Assembly (NCBI GenBank): GCA_946407015.1
Contig: CAMJML010000005.1
Span: forward strand, 179,935-243,934
DNA from: an uncultured Selenomonadales bacterium
GTDB lineage: Bacteria; Bacillota; Negativicutes; DSM-1736; Dendrosporobacteraceae
Reading direction: 5' to 3'
DNA: 64,000 nucleotides
The position numbers were made by a program, and so were the translations under genes. Shown one piece after another: positions 1-8,316 of this stretch. The notes beneath the pieces are model-generated. The model searched no databases, was not told where the DNA came from, and saw only the letters and a program-made list of their open reading frames with translations. Numbering within the stretch: the stretch's first letter is position 1; every line of letters starts with the position of its first letter.

Positions 1-1
1 C

Positions 2-1240
2 GCTAATCACGAAATGACGTCACAAGCTTTACGGGTATTGGCTATTGCCTATCGGAAAATTCCCAAGGCTGAAGCAGAATACCCAGGGGAAACGAGTGAA
101 AATAATCTTGTATTTGTCGGGCTTATCGGCATGATCGATCCACCTCGTGATGAGGTAAAAAAAGCTATTGATATTTGCAAACACGCTGGTATTAAAACGG
201 TCATGATTACCGGGGATCATCCTAATACGGCTACAGCTATCGCGAGTGAGCTCAAGATGTTTGATGCAACTAAAAATCAGGCTCTTACAGGACAAGAATT
301 GGATCAGCTGAGTGATTCTGAATTGGCAAAAATTGCAAATCGCATTACCGTTTATGCGCGGGTTTCTCCTGCTCATAAGCTCAGAATTGTCAAAGCGCTC
401 AAAAAGCAAGGCCATATTGTTGCAATGACAGGCGATGGGGTTAATGACGCTCCGGCGGTTAAAGAAGCGGATATCGGTATTGCTATGGGCTGTACGGGAA
501 CTGATGTTACCAAAGAGGCATCTAGCATGATTCTAGCGGATGATAATTTTGCAACAATTGTTGCTGCAGTAGAAGAAGGGCGAGGCATCTATGATAATAT
601 ACGAAAGTTCATCCGCTACTTACTCGCTTGCAATACAGGTGAAGTATTAACCATGTTTGTTGCTGCACTAGCCGGATTGCCGATGCCTTTATTGCCAGTC
701 CAGATTCTTTGGGTTAATTTGGTTACAGACGGCTTACCTGCTATGGCATTGGGAGTGGATAGCAACGATCCGAATATTATGAGTCGTCCTCCCCGCCACC
801 CTAATGAAAGTGTGTTTTCACGAGGTCTAAGCACAAAGATCATTGGCCGAGGTATTCAAATTGGCTTTAGTACATTGTTAGTATTTTCTCTGGTTTATTA
901 TCTTAAAAATGATTTAGCCCTGGCTAGAACAATGGCGTTTACAACATTAGTTTTCTCACAGATGTTTCACGTATTTGATTGCCGCTCGGAAATTTATAGT
1001 GTTTTTGAGGCTGGGTTCTTTAAAAACAAATATCTTTTATTAGCAGCAAGCTGTTCAATTTGCATGCACCTCATGGTTATTTATAATCCAGTATTGAGCG
1101 GCATTTTTGCAACTGTGCCCATGGGATTTCATGATTGGTTGCTTGTGCTGGGGATCGCCGGCTGGACCTTTATATTGAATGGGCTAAAATATCTATTTTT
1201 CCGGCGCCGGCAAGTTGCACGTGCCGTATATAACAGGTAA
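2..1240 (+). CDS. Calcium-type P-type ATPase, C-terminal part (cut by window edge)
   Basis: Membrane pump that uses ATP to export a cation, most like the P2A Ca2+-ATPases. The reading frame is open to the left edge, so the phosphorylation site and N-terminus lie outside. Counting from the first in-window Met (base 14), the ATP-binding core shows TGD at 66-68 and the hinge TGDGVND at 139-145, followed by about six membrane helices. Helix M5 holds NTGEV (Glu210) and helix M6 holds NLVTDG (Asn235, Asp239), matching Ca2+ ligands of SERCA-type pumps. The last helices are followed by a short basic tail. dapF follows about 35 bases later with no terminator between them. Family assignment is firm; Ca2+ rather than another divalent ion is inferred from the M5/M6 residues. 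Confidence 0.9.
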   Translation, partial: ANHEMTSQALRVLAIAYRKIPKAEAEYPGETSENNLVFVGLIGMIDPPRDEVKKAIDICKHAGIKTVMITGDHPNTATAIASELKMFDATKNQALTGQELDQLSDSELAKIANRITVYARVSPAHKLRIVKALKKQGHIVAMTGDGVNDAPAVKEADIGIAMGCTGTDVTKEASSMILADDNFATIVAAVEEGRGIYDNIRKFIRYLLACNTGEVLTMFVAALAGLPMPLLPVQILWVNLVTDGLPAMALGVDSNDPNIMSRPPRHPNESVFSRGLSTKIIGRGIQIGFSTLLVFSLVYYLKNDLALARTMAFTTLVFSQMFHVFDCRSEIYSVFEAGFFKNKYLLLAASCSICMHLMVIYNPVLSGIFATVPMGFHDWLLVLGIAGWTFILNGLKYLFFRRRQVARAVYNR

Positions 1241-1275
1241 AATAATATACAAGAAATTCTATGGAGGATTTTTAT

Positions 1276-2121
1276 ATGCGGTTTAAATTTACTAAATGGC
1301 ATGGGCTGGGGAATGACTTTGTTATAGTGAATGGATTTACTGAGAATATTGAAGATTATAGTGCCACAGCGATCAAAGTTTGTGACCGTCATACGGGAGT
1401 TGGTGCGGATGGATTGGTCCTCGTATTGCCATCGGAAAATGCAGATTTTCAAATGCGAATTTTTAATTCAGATGGCAGTGAAGCCGAAATGTGCGGCAAT
1501 GTTACCCGCTGTGTAGCTCAATATGTGTATGAATGCGGTTTATCTGCGCATACAAAAATTACCCTTGAAACCAAGGCTGGCATTATTATACCGGAACTAA
1601 TTCTTGAAAATGGAGAAATCAAAACAATTCGAGTGGATATGGGTGAACCCAGACTTTATAGTCAAGCTATACCAGTCACTGGGTTTACTGAGGAAAAGAT
1701 TGTTCATTGTCCTTTGAATGTTTCCGGTCGGTTGTTTAATATCACTTGTGTATCAATGGGAAATCCCCATTGTGTTATTTTCACGGATAATGTAAGTGCA
1801 ATTGACTTAGCCGGTATTGGTCCACAAATTGAAACTCACAGTAATTTTCCTAAAAAGACGAATGTTGAATTTGTCGAAATTATTGATGACCAGAGAATCC
1901 GTATGCGTGTATGGGAGCGTGGTGCCGGCATAACAATGGCTTGTGGAACTGGAGCCTGCGCTTCACTAGTGGCCTCGGTTCTGAATGATAAAACCAAGAG
2001 GATGGCAACTGTAGAACTGGATGGCGGCGAATTGGTTGTTCATTGGGATATTGAAAATAATCATGTTTATATGTCAGGACCGGCTACAGAAGTTTTTCGT
2101 GGGGAATATATTGCAAATTGA
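1276..2121 (+). CDS. dapF: Diaminopimelate epimerase DapF
   Basis: Converts LL- to meso-diaminopimelate, the last step before lysine and the source of the peptidoglycan cross-linking residue; cytoplasmic. The 281 aa length is usual. Both catalytic cysteines are present: Cys73 in EMCGNVTRC and Cys223 in MACGTGACAS. The N-terminus FTKWHGLGNDFV is the family signature. An in-frame ATG lies at 1261, but its GGAGG (1263-1267) is better read as the ribosome site of the ATG at 1276, giving the standard MRFKFTKWHG start. A terminator hairpin follows about 20 bases after the stop. Confidence 0.96.
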   Translation: MRFKFTKWHGLGNDFVIVNGFTENIEDYSATAIKVCDRHTGVGADGLVLVLPSENADFQMRIFNSDGSEAEMCGNVTRCVAQYVYECGLSAHTKITLETKAGIIIPELILENGEIKTIRVDMGEPRLYSQAIPVTGFTEEKIVHCPLNVSGRLFNITCVSMGNPHCVIFTDNVSAIDLAGIGPQIETHSNFPKKTNVEFVEIIDDQRIRMRVWERGAGITMACGTGACASLVASVLNDKTKRMATVELDGGELVVHWDIENNHVYMSGPATEVFRGEYIAN

Positions 2122-2142
2122 TTGACGACTTTCGGGGTGATG

Positions 2143-2172
2143 AAAAATTGGCTCAGTTTTGGGCCAATTTTT
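2143..2172. terminator. Bidirectional terminator hairpin after dapF
   Basis: Perfect 10-bp stem (2143-2152 with 2163-2172) and a 10-base loop; the T run on the plus strand is part of the stem's 3' arm. It separates dapF from the next small gene, which has its own TATAAT at 2201-2206. Confidence 0.75.
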
Positions 2173-2242
2173 ATTATTAAAGGAATTTTTGAAATTTTTG
2201 TATAATATGTATCTTAGTCAGGAAATTTTAGGAGGTGCTTTG

Positions 2243-2839
2243 ATGAAAATTGTCTGCTGGCTGTTTGGCATTATTTTTTGGCTGCAAACCTCTGCGTATG
2301 CGATAGCCCCTATCAACAGTGAAATTATTAAACAAGCTTATGATTATGGTGAGAAGCACGTTAACGACTCGTTTAGTGATTTTTTGAAACCTTGGCTAGC
2401 TTATGAAGAAAAAGCAAGCAAGCTCAATGAAACGACTGATCGAGCCTACTTGTATACAACCTATCTGTTATTAGCTAATGATGCTCGAGAAAAGAAAGCT
2501 AGTGGTAAATTAATTGTACCGTCTGATAGTGAAAGAATTATTACAGATTATAGTGGAATGTTGAATTTTAGTGTGACTTTATTTGATAAGGATGCTGCTT
2601 TTATTCATAATGCGGTTGCCGTGCTGAAACAAGGATCAAAAACAATAAAAGCTTATCAAAGCATTACTCCTCCGGAGGCTGAAAAATGTACATGGCTGTC
2701 TGAAACTTTATATACAGCCCAATGCTATTTCTATTTTTCCGACCACGAAATTGATGCTGCCAAGCCAGTGATGTTAATTATATCTACCGCAAATAAACAA
2801 GAACGAAAGTTTTATTTTGATTTAGCTAAAATAAAATAA
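2243..2839 (+). CDS. Small exported protein of unknown function
   Basis: 198 aa protein that I do not recognise. Seen: a signal peptide (MKIVCWLFGIIFWLQTSAYA, cleavage likely after Ala20) and a soluble, mixed-charge remainder with two cysteines near the end (CTW and QCYF regions) that could form a disulfide outside the membrane. The start at 2243 is chosen because GGAGGT (2231-2236) lies 6 bases upstream and because it begins the signal peptide; the frame stays open further upstream but without initiation signals. A TATAAT at 2201-2206 suggests its own promoter, although no convincing -35 is seen. It is a single-gene unit between a terminator and a 237-base gap. Confidence 0.7.
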   Translation: MKIVCWLFGIIFWLQTSAYAIAPINSEIIKQAYDYGEKHVNDSFSDFLKPWLAYEEKASKLNETTDRAYLYTTYLLLANDAREKKASGKLIVPSDSERIITDYSGMLNFSVTLFDKDAAFIHNAVAVLKQGSKTIKAYQSITPPEAEKCTWLSETLYTAQCYFYFSDHEIDAAKPVMLIISTANKQERKFYFDLAKIK

Positions 2840-3076
2840 GCTAAGCGTAAATTGAAATGCTCCATACAATCAAAGTATTTCTGAGTATTTCCATCAAGTA
2901 TGGACGACGTTACTCATGTTCGTTCAGTTATTTAGTCTGGAAACACTGGCTGGATCGCTAAGTCTTTCCAATTGTACAAAAGGAATTTATTAATAAAGAG
3001 AGAAGTATTAAAAAATATGATTAATTATAATTTGAACAGTGAATAATAACATACGCAAAGGAAGGGGCTTATCCTA
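2840..3076. other. Intergenic stretch upstream of yicC with one long dyad
   Basis: No gene is seen. TCCATAC (2861-2867) can pair with GTATGGA (2898-2904) across a 30-base loop that contains the short repeat GTATTT twice. No T run follows, and it matches no riboswitch class I know. The last 80 bases are AT-rich and probably hold the yicC promoter. Confidence 0.35.
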
Positions 3077-3961
3077 GTGCTTAAAAGCATGACTGGCTTT
3101 GGTCGTGGCGAGTTTTTAGATAGCGGCCATCGAATTATCGTGGAAATAAAAGCAGTAAATCACCGGTACAATGATATTGTCATTCGGATGCCGAAGAATT
3201 TAGGCTCATTGGAAGACAAAATGAGACGACGTATAGCGAATACATTATTACGTGGACGTATTGATGTTTTCGTTACATTAGATGAATATAGCCAAAATAA
3301 GCGCAATGTAAGGGTTGACAAAGAATTAGCAATCGCTTACCATGGTGCTTTGAGAGAATTGGCTCAAATACTGGCTACTCCATTGAATGACAATATTCAT
3401 CAAATTGCCAAATATCCTGATGTCATAAAAGTTGAAGAAGAATTTGAAGACGTTAGCGAATTATGGCCAAAGCTTTCCTGTGCAATCGATATTGCCATTG
3501 ATAATCTTATTCGTATGCGTATGGCAGAAGGAAGCAATATATTCAATGATTTGTCGGAACGAATTGATCGGCTTACGGGTTATATCAATGAAATTGACGA
3601 ACGTGCGCCAAAGATATTGGCCGAGTACCGGGAGAAACTGATCGGAAGAATGCGTGAACTCCTGGCTGCGGTCAATGTTGAACCAGATGAAACTAGGCTA
3701 TTGCAAGAGACCGCCTTATTTGCCGACCGGAGTAATTTTACGGAGGAAATTGTTCGTTTACAAAGCCACCTGGCACAATTCCGGGCAACGCTGGATTCCG
3801 GCGATGCAGTTGGCCGCAAATTAGATTTTATTGTTCAGGAGATTAACCGAGAAACCAATACGATTGCCTCAAAAGCAAATGACTTTACCGTAGCCAATAT
3901 TGTTGTAGAAATTAAAAGTGAAATAGAGAAGGTCAGAGAGCAAATCCAAAACATAGAGTAA
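3077..3961 (+). CDS. yicC: YicC family endoribonuclease
   Basis: 294 aa, full length for YicC. The N-terminal YicC domain (about 1-155) starts with the hallmark MLKSMTGFGRGE, and the C-terminal DUF1732 domain (about 210-294) contains the conserved block FIVQEINRETNTIASKAND. Family members act as RNA endonucleases (E. coli YicC promotes decay of the RyhB small RNA; Bacillus YloC is the relative). The start is a GTG at 3077 with GAAGGGGC about 8 bases upstream. It opens the typical Firmicute order yicC-remA-gmk-rpoZ-coaBC. Confidence 0.93.
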   Translation: MLKSMTGFGRGEFLDSGHRIIVEIKAVNHRYNDIVIRMPKNLGSLEDKMRRRIANTLLRGRIDVFVTLDEYSQNKRNVRVDKELAIAYHGALRELAQILATPLNDNIHQIAKYPDVIKVEEEFEDVSELWPKLSCAIDIAIDNLIRMRMAEGSNIFNDLSERIDRLTGYINEIDERAPKILAEYREKLIGRMRELLAAVNVEPDETRLLQETALFADRSNFTEEIVRLQSHLAQFRATLDSGDAVGRKLDFIVQEINRETNTIASKANDFTVANIVVEIKSEIEKVREQIQNIE

Positions 3962-4016
3962 TATAGAGATTCAATTTAGATTGATCGGCTACACAAAAAA
4001 ATAGGAGTGATTTTAT

Positions 4017-4283
4017 ATGGATATTAAGCTTATAAATATTGGTTTTGGCAATATTGTTTCTGCTAACCGTATTATTTCGATTGTAAGTCCTGAGTCTGCC
4101 CCGATTAAACGAATTATTCAAGAGGCACGTGATCGTGGAATGCTGATTGATGCTACTTATGGTCGGCGGACTAGAGCTGTCATTATTGCCGACAGCGATC
4201 ATGTGATATTGTCCGCTGTACAGCCTGAGACTGTGGCTCATCGTCTGGCAAGCAAAGAGAATAATGATGATGCGGCAGAATAA
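4017..4283 (+). CDS. remA: RemA-like DNA-binding regulator (DUF370)
   Basis: 88 aa protein of the DUF370/RemA family. In Bacillus subtilis RemA forms ring-shaped oligomers that bind upstream of matrix and osmoprotection genes and activate them. Family blocks seen: [18 protein letters not shown] at the start, [25 protein letters not shown] in the middle (the basic DNA-contact part) and [14 protein letters not shown] near the end. Its place between yicC and gmk is the conserved Firmicute position. The ribosome site is AGGAG at 4002-4006. Confidence 0.93.
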   Translation: MDIKLINIGFGNIVSANRIISIVSPESAPIKRIIQEARDRGMLIDATYGRRTRAVIIADSDHVILSAVQPETVAHRLASKENNDDAAE

Positions 4284-4312
4284 AATGATTTGTTGATAAT
4301 GAAAGGAGAAAA

Positions 4313-4936
4313 ATGATGACGCAGCAGGGAATTCTTATTGTTCTTTCCGGCCCGTCAGGTACTGGTAAAGGCACAATATGTCAAGAGTTGCTGCGTAGCT
4401 ATCCCAACTTACATTATTCCATATCAGCAACCACCCGGCCACCACGTGCTGGTGAGATTAATGGTGTTAACTATTGGTTTACCTCTAAAGACGAATTTCA
4501 ACGTATGATTCATGATGACGACTTATTGGAATGGGCTGAAGTTTACGGAAACTATTATGGAACACCATGTCGTTATGTGAAGGAACTATTAGATAGCGGA
4601 AGAGATGTTGTTTTGGAGATTGATACGCAGGGAGCTATGCAGGTTAGAGGGAAATTCCCGCAGGGAGTATTTGTTTATATAGTTCCGCCATCACTAGAGG
4701 AATTAGCCAAGAGAATACATAAGCGAGGCACAGATACTGAGGAGAGCATTAAGAGACGCTTGAGCTGTGCTACATTAGAAATGAATCAGGTTTACAGCTA
4801 TAATTATGTTGTTGTTAATGACGAAGTAAGCAACGCGGTGCATAAGATTGAAGCGATTATTACGGCAGAAAAGTGTAATGTATTGCGTAATGGCCATCTT
4901 ATACAACAAATTTGCAAAATTAATCCAAAAGAATGA
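4313..4936 (+). CDS. gmk: Guanylate kinase
   Basis: Phosphorylates GMP (and dGMP) to GDP with ATP. 207 aa, usual length. The P-loop GPSGTGKGT is at about 13-21, followed by the GMP-binding blocks STTRPPR-type (here SATTRPPRAGE) and GVNYWF, then VLEIDTQGAMQVR and the lid region. Two adjacent ATGs (4313, 4316) follow AGGAGA; either could be used. It sits between remA and rpoZ with short gaps, so the four genes are probably co-transcribed. It supplies GDP downstream of GuaB, which is also encoded in this window. Confidence 0.97.
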   Translation: MMTQQGILIVLSGPSGTGKGTICQELLRSYPNLHYSISATTRPPRAGEINGVNYWFTSKDEFQRMIHDDDLLEWAEVYGNYYGTPCRYVKELLDSGRDVVLEIDTQGAMQVRGKFPQGVFVYIVPPSLEELAKRIHKRGTDTEESIKRRLSCATLEMNQVYSYNYVVVNDEVSNAVHKIEAIITAEKCNVLRNGHLIQQICKINPKE

Positions 4937-4946
4937 GGAGGACCCT

Positions 4947-5153
4947 ATGATTCATCCATCATTAGACGTTCTTGTAGACAAAGTTGACAGTAAATATACA
5001 TTGGTTGTCCTAGCGGCTAAGCGTGCCCGTGAGTTAATGAATGGTGAGCCTTCAACCGTTGACAGTAAATCAAATAAGCAGGTTACGATTGCACTTGAAG
5101 AGGTCGCCAAGGGAAAAATTGCATATGAAAGAACAAAGACCGGCATCAAATAG
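4947..5153 (+). CDS. rpoZ: RNA polymerase omega subunit
   Basis: 68 aa. Small RNA polymerase subunit that helps assemble the beta-prime chain. It begins with MIHPSLDVLVDKVDSKYTL and contains the conserved LAAKRARELM helix and the KQVTIALEEVAKGKI block. GAGGAGG (4936-4942) directly precedes the ATG at 4947; the longer in-frame extension into gmk is not used. It has the standard gmk-rpoZ-coaBC neighbours. Confidence 0.95.
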   Translation: MIHPSLDVLVDKVDSKYTLVVLAAKRARELMNGEPSTVDSKSNKQVTIALEEVAKGKIAYERTKTGIK

Positions 5154-5161
5154 GGGGCCTT

Positions 5162-6355
5162 ATGTTAAATAATAAAAATATTGTCATGGGCGTAGCTGGT
5201 GGAATAGCAGCCTATAAGGCAGTAGAAATAGTAAGCCGACTTAAAAAACTTGGTGCCTCGATCCATGTTATTATGACTGCAGCAGCAACGAATTTTGTTA
5301 CACCACTTACTTTCCGTGAAATCAGTGGCAATCCTGTAGTCACGGATATGTGGGACGAACCGAAGAAGTGGAATGTTGAACACATCGCACTAGCAACAAA
5401 GGCTGATCTTTTTTTAGTCGCGCCCGCCACAGCAAACATGATTGGTAAGATTGCAAACGGTATTGCTGATGACATGCTATCCACTACGATTATGGCAACC
5501 AAAGCGCCAGTTTTATTTGCTCCGGCGATGAATAGCAATATGTTTTTAAATCCAATCGTTCAAAAAAATATTCATGAGTTATCTACTTATGGCTATGAGT
5601 TTATTCCGCCCGAACACGGAATGCTGGCTTGTGGTGTGGAAGGTCCGGGGCGTTTGCCTGAACCGGCTGCGATTGTAGAAAGAGTAGTTGCAAGGTTGAG
5701 TCCAGATCAGGATTATGTTGGCAGGAAGATTGTTATAACAGCTGGTGGAACAATTGAGCCGCTTGATCCGGTCCGATATATTGGTAATCGATCCAGCGGC
5801 AAGATGGGATATGCATTAGCAAAAAATGCGGCTAGGCGAGGAGCCAATGTTGTTTTAATCTCCGGGCCGACGAGTTTGCCGTGTCCTGGAAATGTTGAAT
5901 TGATTAAAATAGAAACAGCCGCTGAAATGCGTCAGGCTGTTATTTCCGAGTCCGGTGATGCCGATATTATCATTAAAGCGGCAGCAGTTGCCGACTATCG
6001 GCCACAGGACGTTGCGGTGCATAAAATAAAAAAAGCTGGCGAAACATTGACGATTACGCTAGAAAAGAATCCTGATATCTTATTGGAACTTGGGCAAATT
6101 AAGAAACAGAATCAAATCCTCATTGGTTTTGCTGCTGAAACTCAGGATCTAGTGAATAATGCTCAAGAAAAAATGAAAAAGAAAAACCTGGATATGATTG
6201 TTGCCAACAATGTAACTTTACCGGGAGCTGGTTTTAACACGGACACCAATATTGTAAAAATCCTTTATAAAGACGGCAGAATTGAAGACTTACCGAAAAT
6301 GTCGAAAGAGGAAATTTCAAAAAATATTTTAGATAAAATCCGGGAATTCTGTTAA
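5162..6355 (+). CDS. coaBC: Bifunctional CoaBC: phosphopantothenoylcysteine synthetase/decarboxylase
   Basis: Two successive steps of coenzyme A synthesis in one 397 aa chain. CoaC half (about 1-180): flavoprotein fold with GVAGGIAAYKA, catalytic His74 in VEHIALAT, the PAMNSNM motif at about 121-127, and Cys157 in the substrate-clamp flap. CoaB half (about 187-397): TAGGTIEPLDPVRYI and NRSSGKMG for CTP and substrate binding, and the KIKK block. The ATG at 5162 is 8 bases after the rpoZ stop, with GGGGGCC as a weak ribosome site. Confidence 0.96.
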   Translation: MLNNKNIVMGVAGGIAAYKAVEIVSRLKKLGASIHVIMTAAATNFVTPLTFREISGNPVVTDMWDEPKKWNVEHIALATKADLFLVAPATANMIGKIANGIADDMLSTTIMATKAPVLFAPAMNSNMFLNPIVQKNIHELSTYGYEFIPPEHGMLACGVEGPGRLPEPAAIVERVVARLSPDQDYVGRKIVITAGGTIEPLDPVRYIGNRSSGKMGYALAKNAARRGANVVLISGPTSLPCPGNVELIKIETAAEMRQAVISESGDADIIIKAAAVADYRPQDVAVHKIKKAGETLTITLEKNPDILLELGQIKKQNQILIGFAAETQDLVNNAQEKMKKKNLDMIVANNVTLPGAGFNTDTNIVKILYKDGRIEDLPKMSKEEISKNILDKIREFC

Positions 6356-6418
6356 ATTTATATTGATTTTTTTACTCTGATAAATTACAATGGCTATTGT
6401 GAAAAATTACATATTGTA

Positions 6419-6518
6419 CTCATCGAGAGTTGGTGGAGGGAATGGCCCAATGAAACCGCGGCAACCATTGACAGTGTCAAAACGGTGCCAATTCCTGCAG
6501 AGATATCTGCAAGATGGG
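6419..6518 (+). promoter_or_regulatory. SAM-I (S-box) riboswitch upstream of metK
   Basis: The S-box core is clear: GGTGGAGGGAATGGCCC-type sequence at about 6431-6448, TGAAACCGCGGCAACC at 6451-6466, GGTGCCAATTCC at 6484-6495. The closing helix P1 pairs CTCATC (6419-6424) with GATGGG (6513-6518). SAM-I riboswitches turn genes off when SAM is abundant; here the target is SAM synthase itself. Confidence 0.96.
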
Positions 6519-6531
6519 AGGACGATTAACT

Positions 6532-6552
6532 CTCCCGATAGGGAGTTTTTTT
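6532..6552 (+). terminator. Terminator of the SAM riboswitch expression platform
   Basis: CTCCC (6532-6536), a GATA loop and GGGAG (6541-6545), followed by seven T. The same CTCCC can pair instead with GGGAG at 6516-6520, which overlaps the 3' strand of P1. SAM binding locks P1 and so favours the terminator; without SAM the alternative pairing prevents it. Confidence 0.88.
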
Positions 6553-6588
6553 CTTGTAATAAGCATATTAGGAGGTAGTAGTTTAGTT

Positions 6589-7779
6589 ATGGAAAAGAAA
6601 CGTGTTTTGTTTACCTCAGAATCTGTAACCGAAGGTCATCCAGATAAAATTGCTGACCAGATTTCTGACAGTGTTCTTGATGCAATAATGGCAAAAGATC
6701 CTATGGGACGTGTAGCCTGCGAGACTCTTGTTACAACAGGGTTAGTGCATGTTGTCGGTGAAATTACTACAAATTGTTATGTAGATATTCCGAAAATTGT
6801 TAGAGAGACCATTCGCGAAATTGGCTATACCCGTGCAAAATTTGGGTTTGATTCCGATACTTGTGGTGTCATGACTTCAATAGGCGAGCAATCGGCTGAT
6901 ATTGCAATGGGGGTAGATAAAGCCTTAGAAGCGAAAGAAGGCCAAATGGATGAAATTGAAGCCATTGGTGCCGGTGACCAGGGCATGATGTTTGGTTATG
7001 CAACGAATGAAACTGCAGAATATATGCCTCTTACCATTTCGCTTGCTCATAAGTTGGCGCGCCGTTTATCAGAAGTCCGTAAAAATGGGAAATTGAACTA
7101 CTTACGTCCTGATGGTAAAACCCAAGTCACTGTTGAATATGAAGATGGAAAACCTGTCCGTGTTGATACGATTGTTATTTCTACTCAACATAGCCCGGAA
7201 GTAGATTTAGCTACTATTAAAAAAGATTTGATCGAACAGGTTATCAAACCAATTGTACCAGCTGAACTGCTGGATGCCGATACAAAATATTTTATTAATC
7301 CGACAGGCCGCTTTGTTGTAGGTGGTCCACAAGGTGATGCCGGACTGACAGGACGCAAAATCATTGTTGATACTTATGGCGGTATGGCTCGTCATGGCGG
7401 CGGTGCCTTTTCCGGCAAAGATCCTACAAAAGTTGACCGTTCGGCGGCATATGCAGCCCGTTATGTTGCTAAAAATGTCGTAGCGGCAGGTTTGGCTGAT
7501 AAGTGCGAAATCCAGCTTGCCTATGCTATCGGTGTGGCACGGCCTGTATCCATTATGGTGGAAACTTTTGGATCCGCCAAAGTGGATGAGAAAACTATTG
7601 TTAAACTGATTGAAAAGCATTTTGATCTGCGTCCCGCCGGTATCATTAAAACATTGGATTTGCGCAGACCTATCTATCGTCAAACTGCGGCTTATGGACA
7701 TTTTGGCCGTACCGATCTTGACCTTCCATGGGAGCGTACAGATAAGGCTGAAATTTTACGCCGGGAAGCAAATATTTAA
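6589..7779 (+). CDS. metK: S-adenosylmethionine synthase
   Basis: Makes SAM from methionine and ATP. 396 aa, full length. Motifs seen: GHPDK at 16-20, [12 protein letters not shown] starting at 127, and the glycine-rich loop [19 protein letters not shown] in the second half. The ATG at 6589 is 12 bases after AGGAGGT; the frame runs open further upstream through the riboswitch terminator, so those extra codons are not coding. Regulated by the SAM-I riboswitch just upstream. It feeds the SAM by-product salvage operon at 46-51 kb. Confidence 0.97.
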   Translation: MEKKRVLFTSESVTEGHPDKIADQISDSVLDAIMAKDPMGRVACETLVTTGLVHVVGEITTNCYVDIPKIVRETIREIGYTRAKFGFDSDTCGVMTSIGEQSADIAMGVDKALEAKEGQMDEIEAIGAGDQGMMFGYATNETAEYMPLTISLAHKLARRLSEVRKNGKLNYLRPDGKTQVTVEYEDGKPVRVDTIVISTQHSPEVDLATIKKDLIEQVIKPIVPAELLDADTKYFINPTGRFVVGGPQGDAGLTGRKIIVDTYGGMARHGGGAFSGKDPTKVDRSAAYAARYVAKNVVAAGLADKCEIQLAYAIGVARPVSIMVETFGSAKVDEKTIVKLIEKHFDLRPAGIIKTLDLRRPIYRQTAAYGHFGRTDLDLPWERTDKAEILRREANI

Positions 7780-7838
7780 TGGAATTGGTAATACTAACTT
7801 TGCTGGATTAATTTTTGCTTAGGAGGTTAGTATTACAA

Positions 7839-8054
7839 ATGGCTACAAAAAATACAGTATATAAAGTTGGCGGCTTAAAAGGTGAGCATTGTCGTGACCG
7901 GATTGAACATACGCTCTCACATCTACCCGGAGTTGATCGTGTCGATGTCAACATTGACAGCAAGCAAGTGAATGTTGCCTATAACCCAGAGGTAATTGCC
8001 AGTGGTTATATTGAAGAAACACTACAGACTTTGGGATATTCCATTCAGGGTTAG
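7839..8054 (+). CDS. HMA-fold (CopZ-like) protein with only one metal-site cysteine
   Basis: 71 aa with the ferredoxin-like heavy-metal-associated fold, like copper chaperones and the N-terminal domains of copper ATPases. The usual GMxCxxC loop reads GGLKGEHC: the first cysteine is a glycine, the second is kept as Cys18. The rest fits the family well (GVDRVDVNIDSKQVNVAYNP, then YIEETLQTLGYSI). The ATG at 7839 is 12 bases after AGGAGG at 7821-7826. It follows metK by 59 bases with no terminator, so may share its transcript. With one thiol, Cu(I) binding as a monomer would be weak; dimeric binding or another role is possible. Confidence 0.85.
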   Translation: MATKNTVYKVGGLKGEHCRDRIEHTLSHLPGVDRVDVNIDSKQVNVAYNPEVIASGYIEETLQTLGYSIQG

Positions 8055-8062
8055 GTGTTATT

Positions 8063-8158
8063 ATGAAACTGCATTTTTCACCTTTTGCGAAATGCCGGTT
8101 TAAACATTTTTTCAAGCGAATGCCCATGGATACTGGTTTCGATTGGGAAAATTTTTAG
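8063..8158 (+). CDS. Possible 31-residue small protein
   Basis: Short reading frame starting 8 bases after the HMA gene, with AGGTG 5 bases upstream of the ATG. The product would be basic and aromatic (MKLHFSPFAKC at the start, GFDWENF at the end) with a single cysteine. No family is recognised. The only support is the ribosome site and tight coupling to the gene before it, so it could be chance. Confidence 0.25.
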   Translation: MKLHFSPFAKCRFKHFFKRMPMDTGFDWENF

Positions 8159-8183
8159 GTTAGACCATTCTGTAAAGACTGTA

Positions 8184-8200
8184 GGCAGGTGCGAAAGCAC
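8184..8200 (+). other. GNRA-capped hairpin in the priA leader
   Basis: GTGC-GAAA-GCAC forms a short stem with a GNRA tetraloop inside an untranslated stretch between the HMA gene and priA. It lies about 35 bases before a terminator hairpin. It may be part of a structured leader or of the 3' end of the metK transcript; it matches no RNA class I know. Confidence 0.4.
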
Positions 8201-8230
8201 ATCATCACGAATATAGGTATATCCAAACTA

Positions 8231-8262
8231 GAAAGGGTCTCAATTGAGTCCCTTTCTTCTTA
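8231..8262 (+). terminator. Terminator after the metK/HMA unit, upstream of priA
   Basis: GAAAGGG (8231-8237) pairs with CCCTTTC (8250-8256), and the enclosed CTCAATTGAG is itself a palindrome. A T-rich tail follows. It ends transcription about 55 bases before priA. Confidence 0.75.
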
Positions 8263-8316
8263 TTCATGAAGAAGATGTGCTGATGCATTAAAATTTATAT
8301 TATGAATGGTGATTCG

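Noticed and set aside
7207..7701. 164-codon open frame on the minus strand inside metK
   Set aside because: Lies wholly within a clear metK frame, has no ribosome site, and its translation resembles no protein family.
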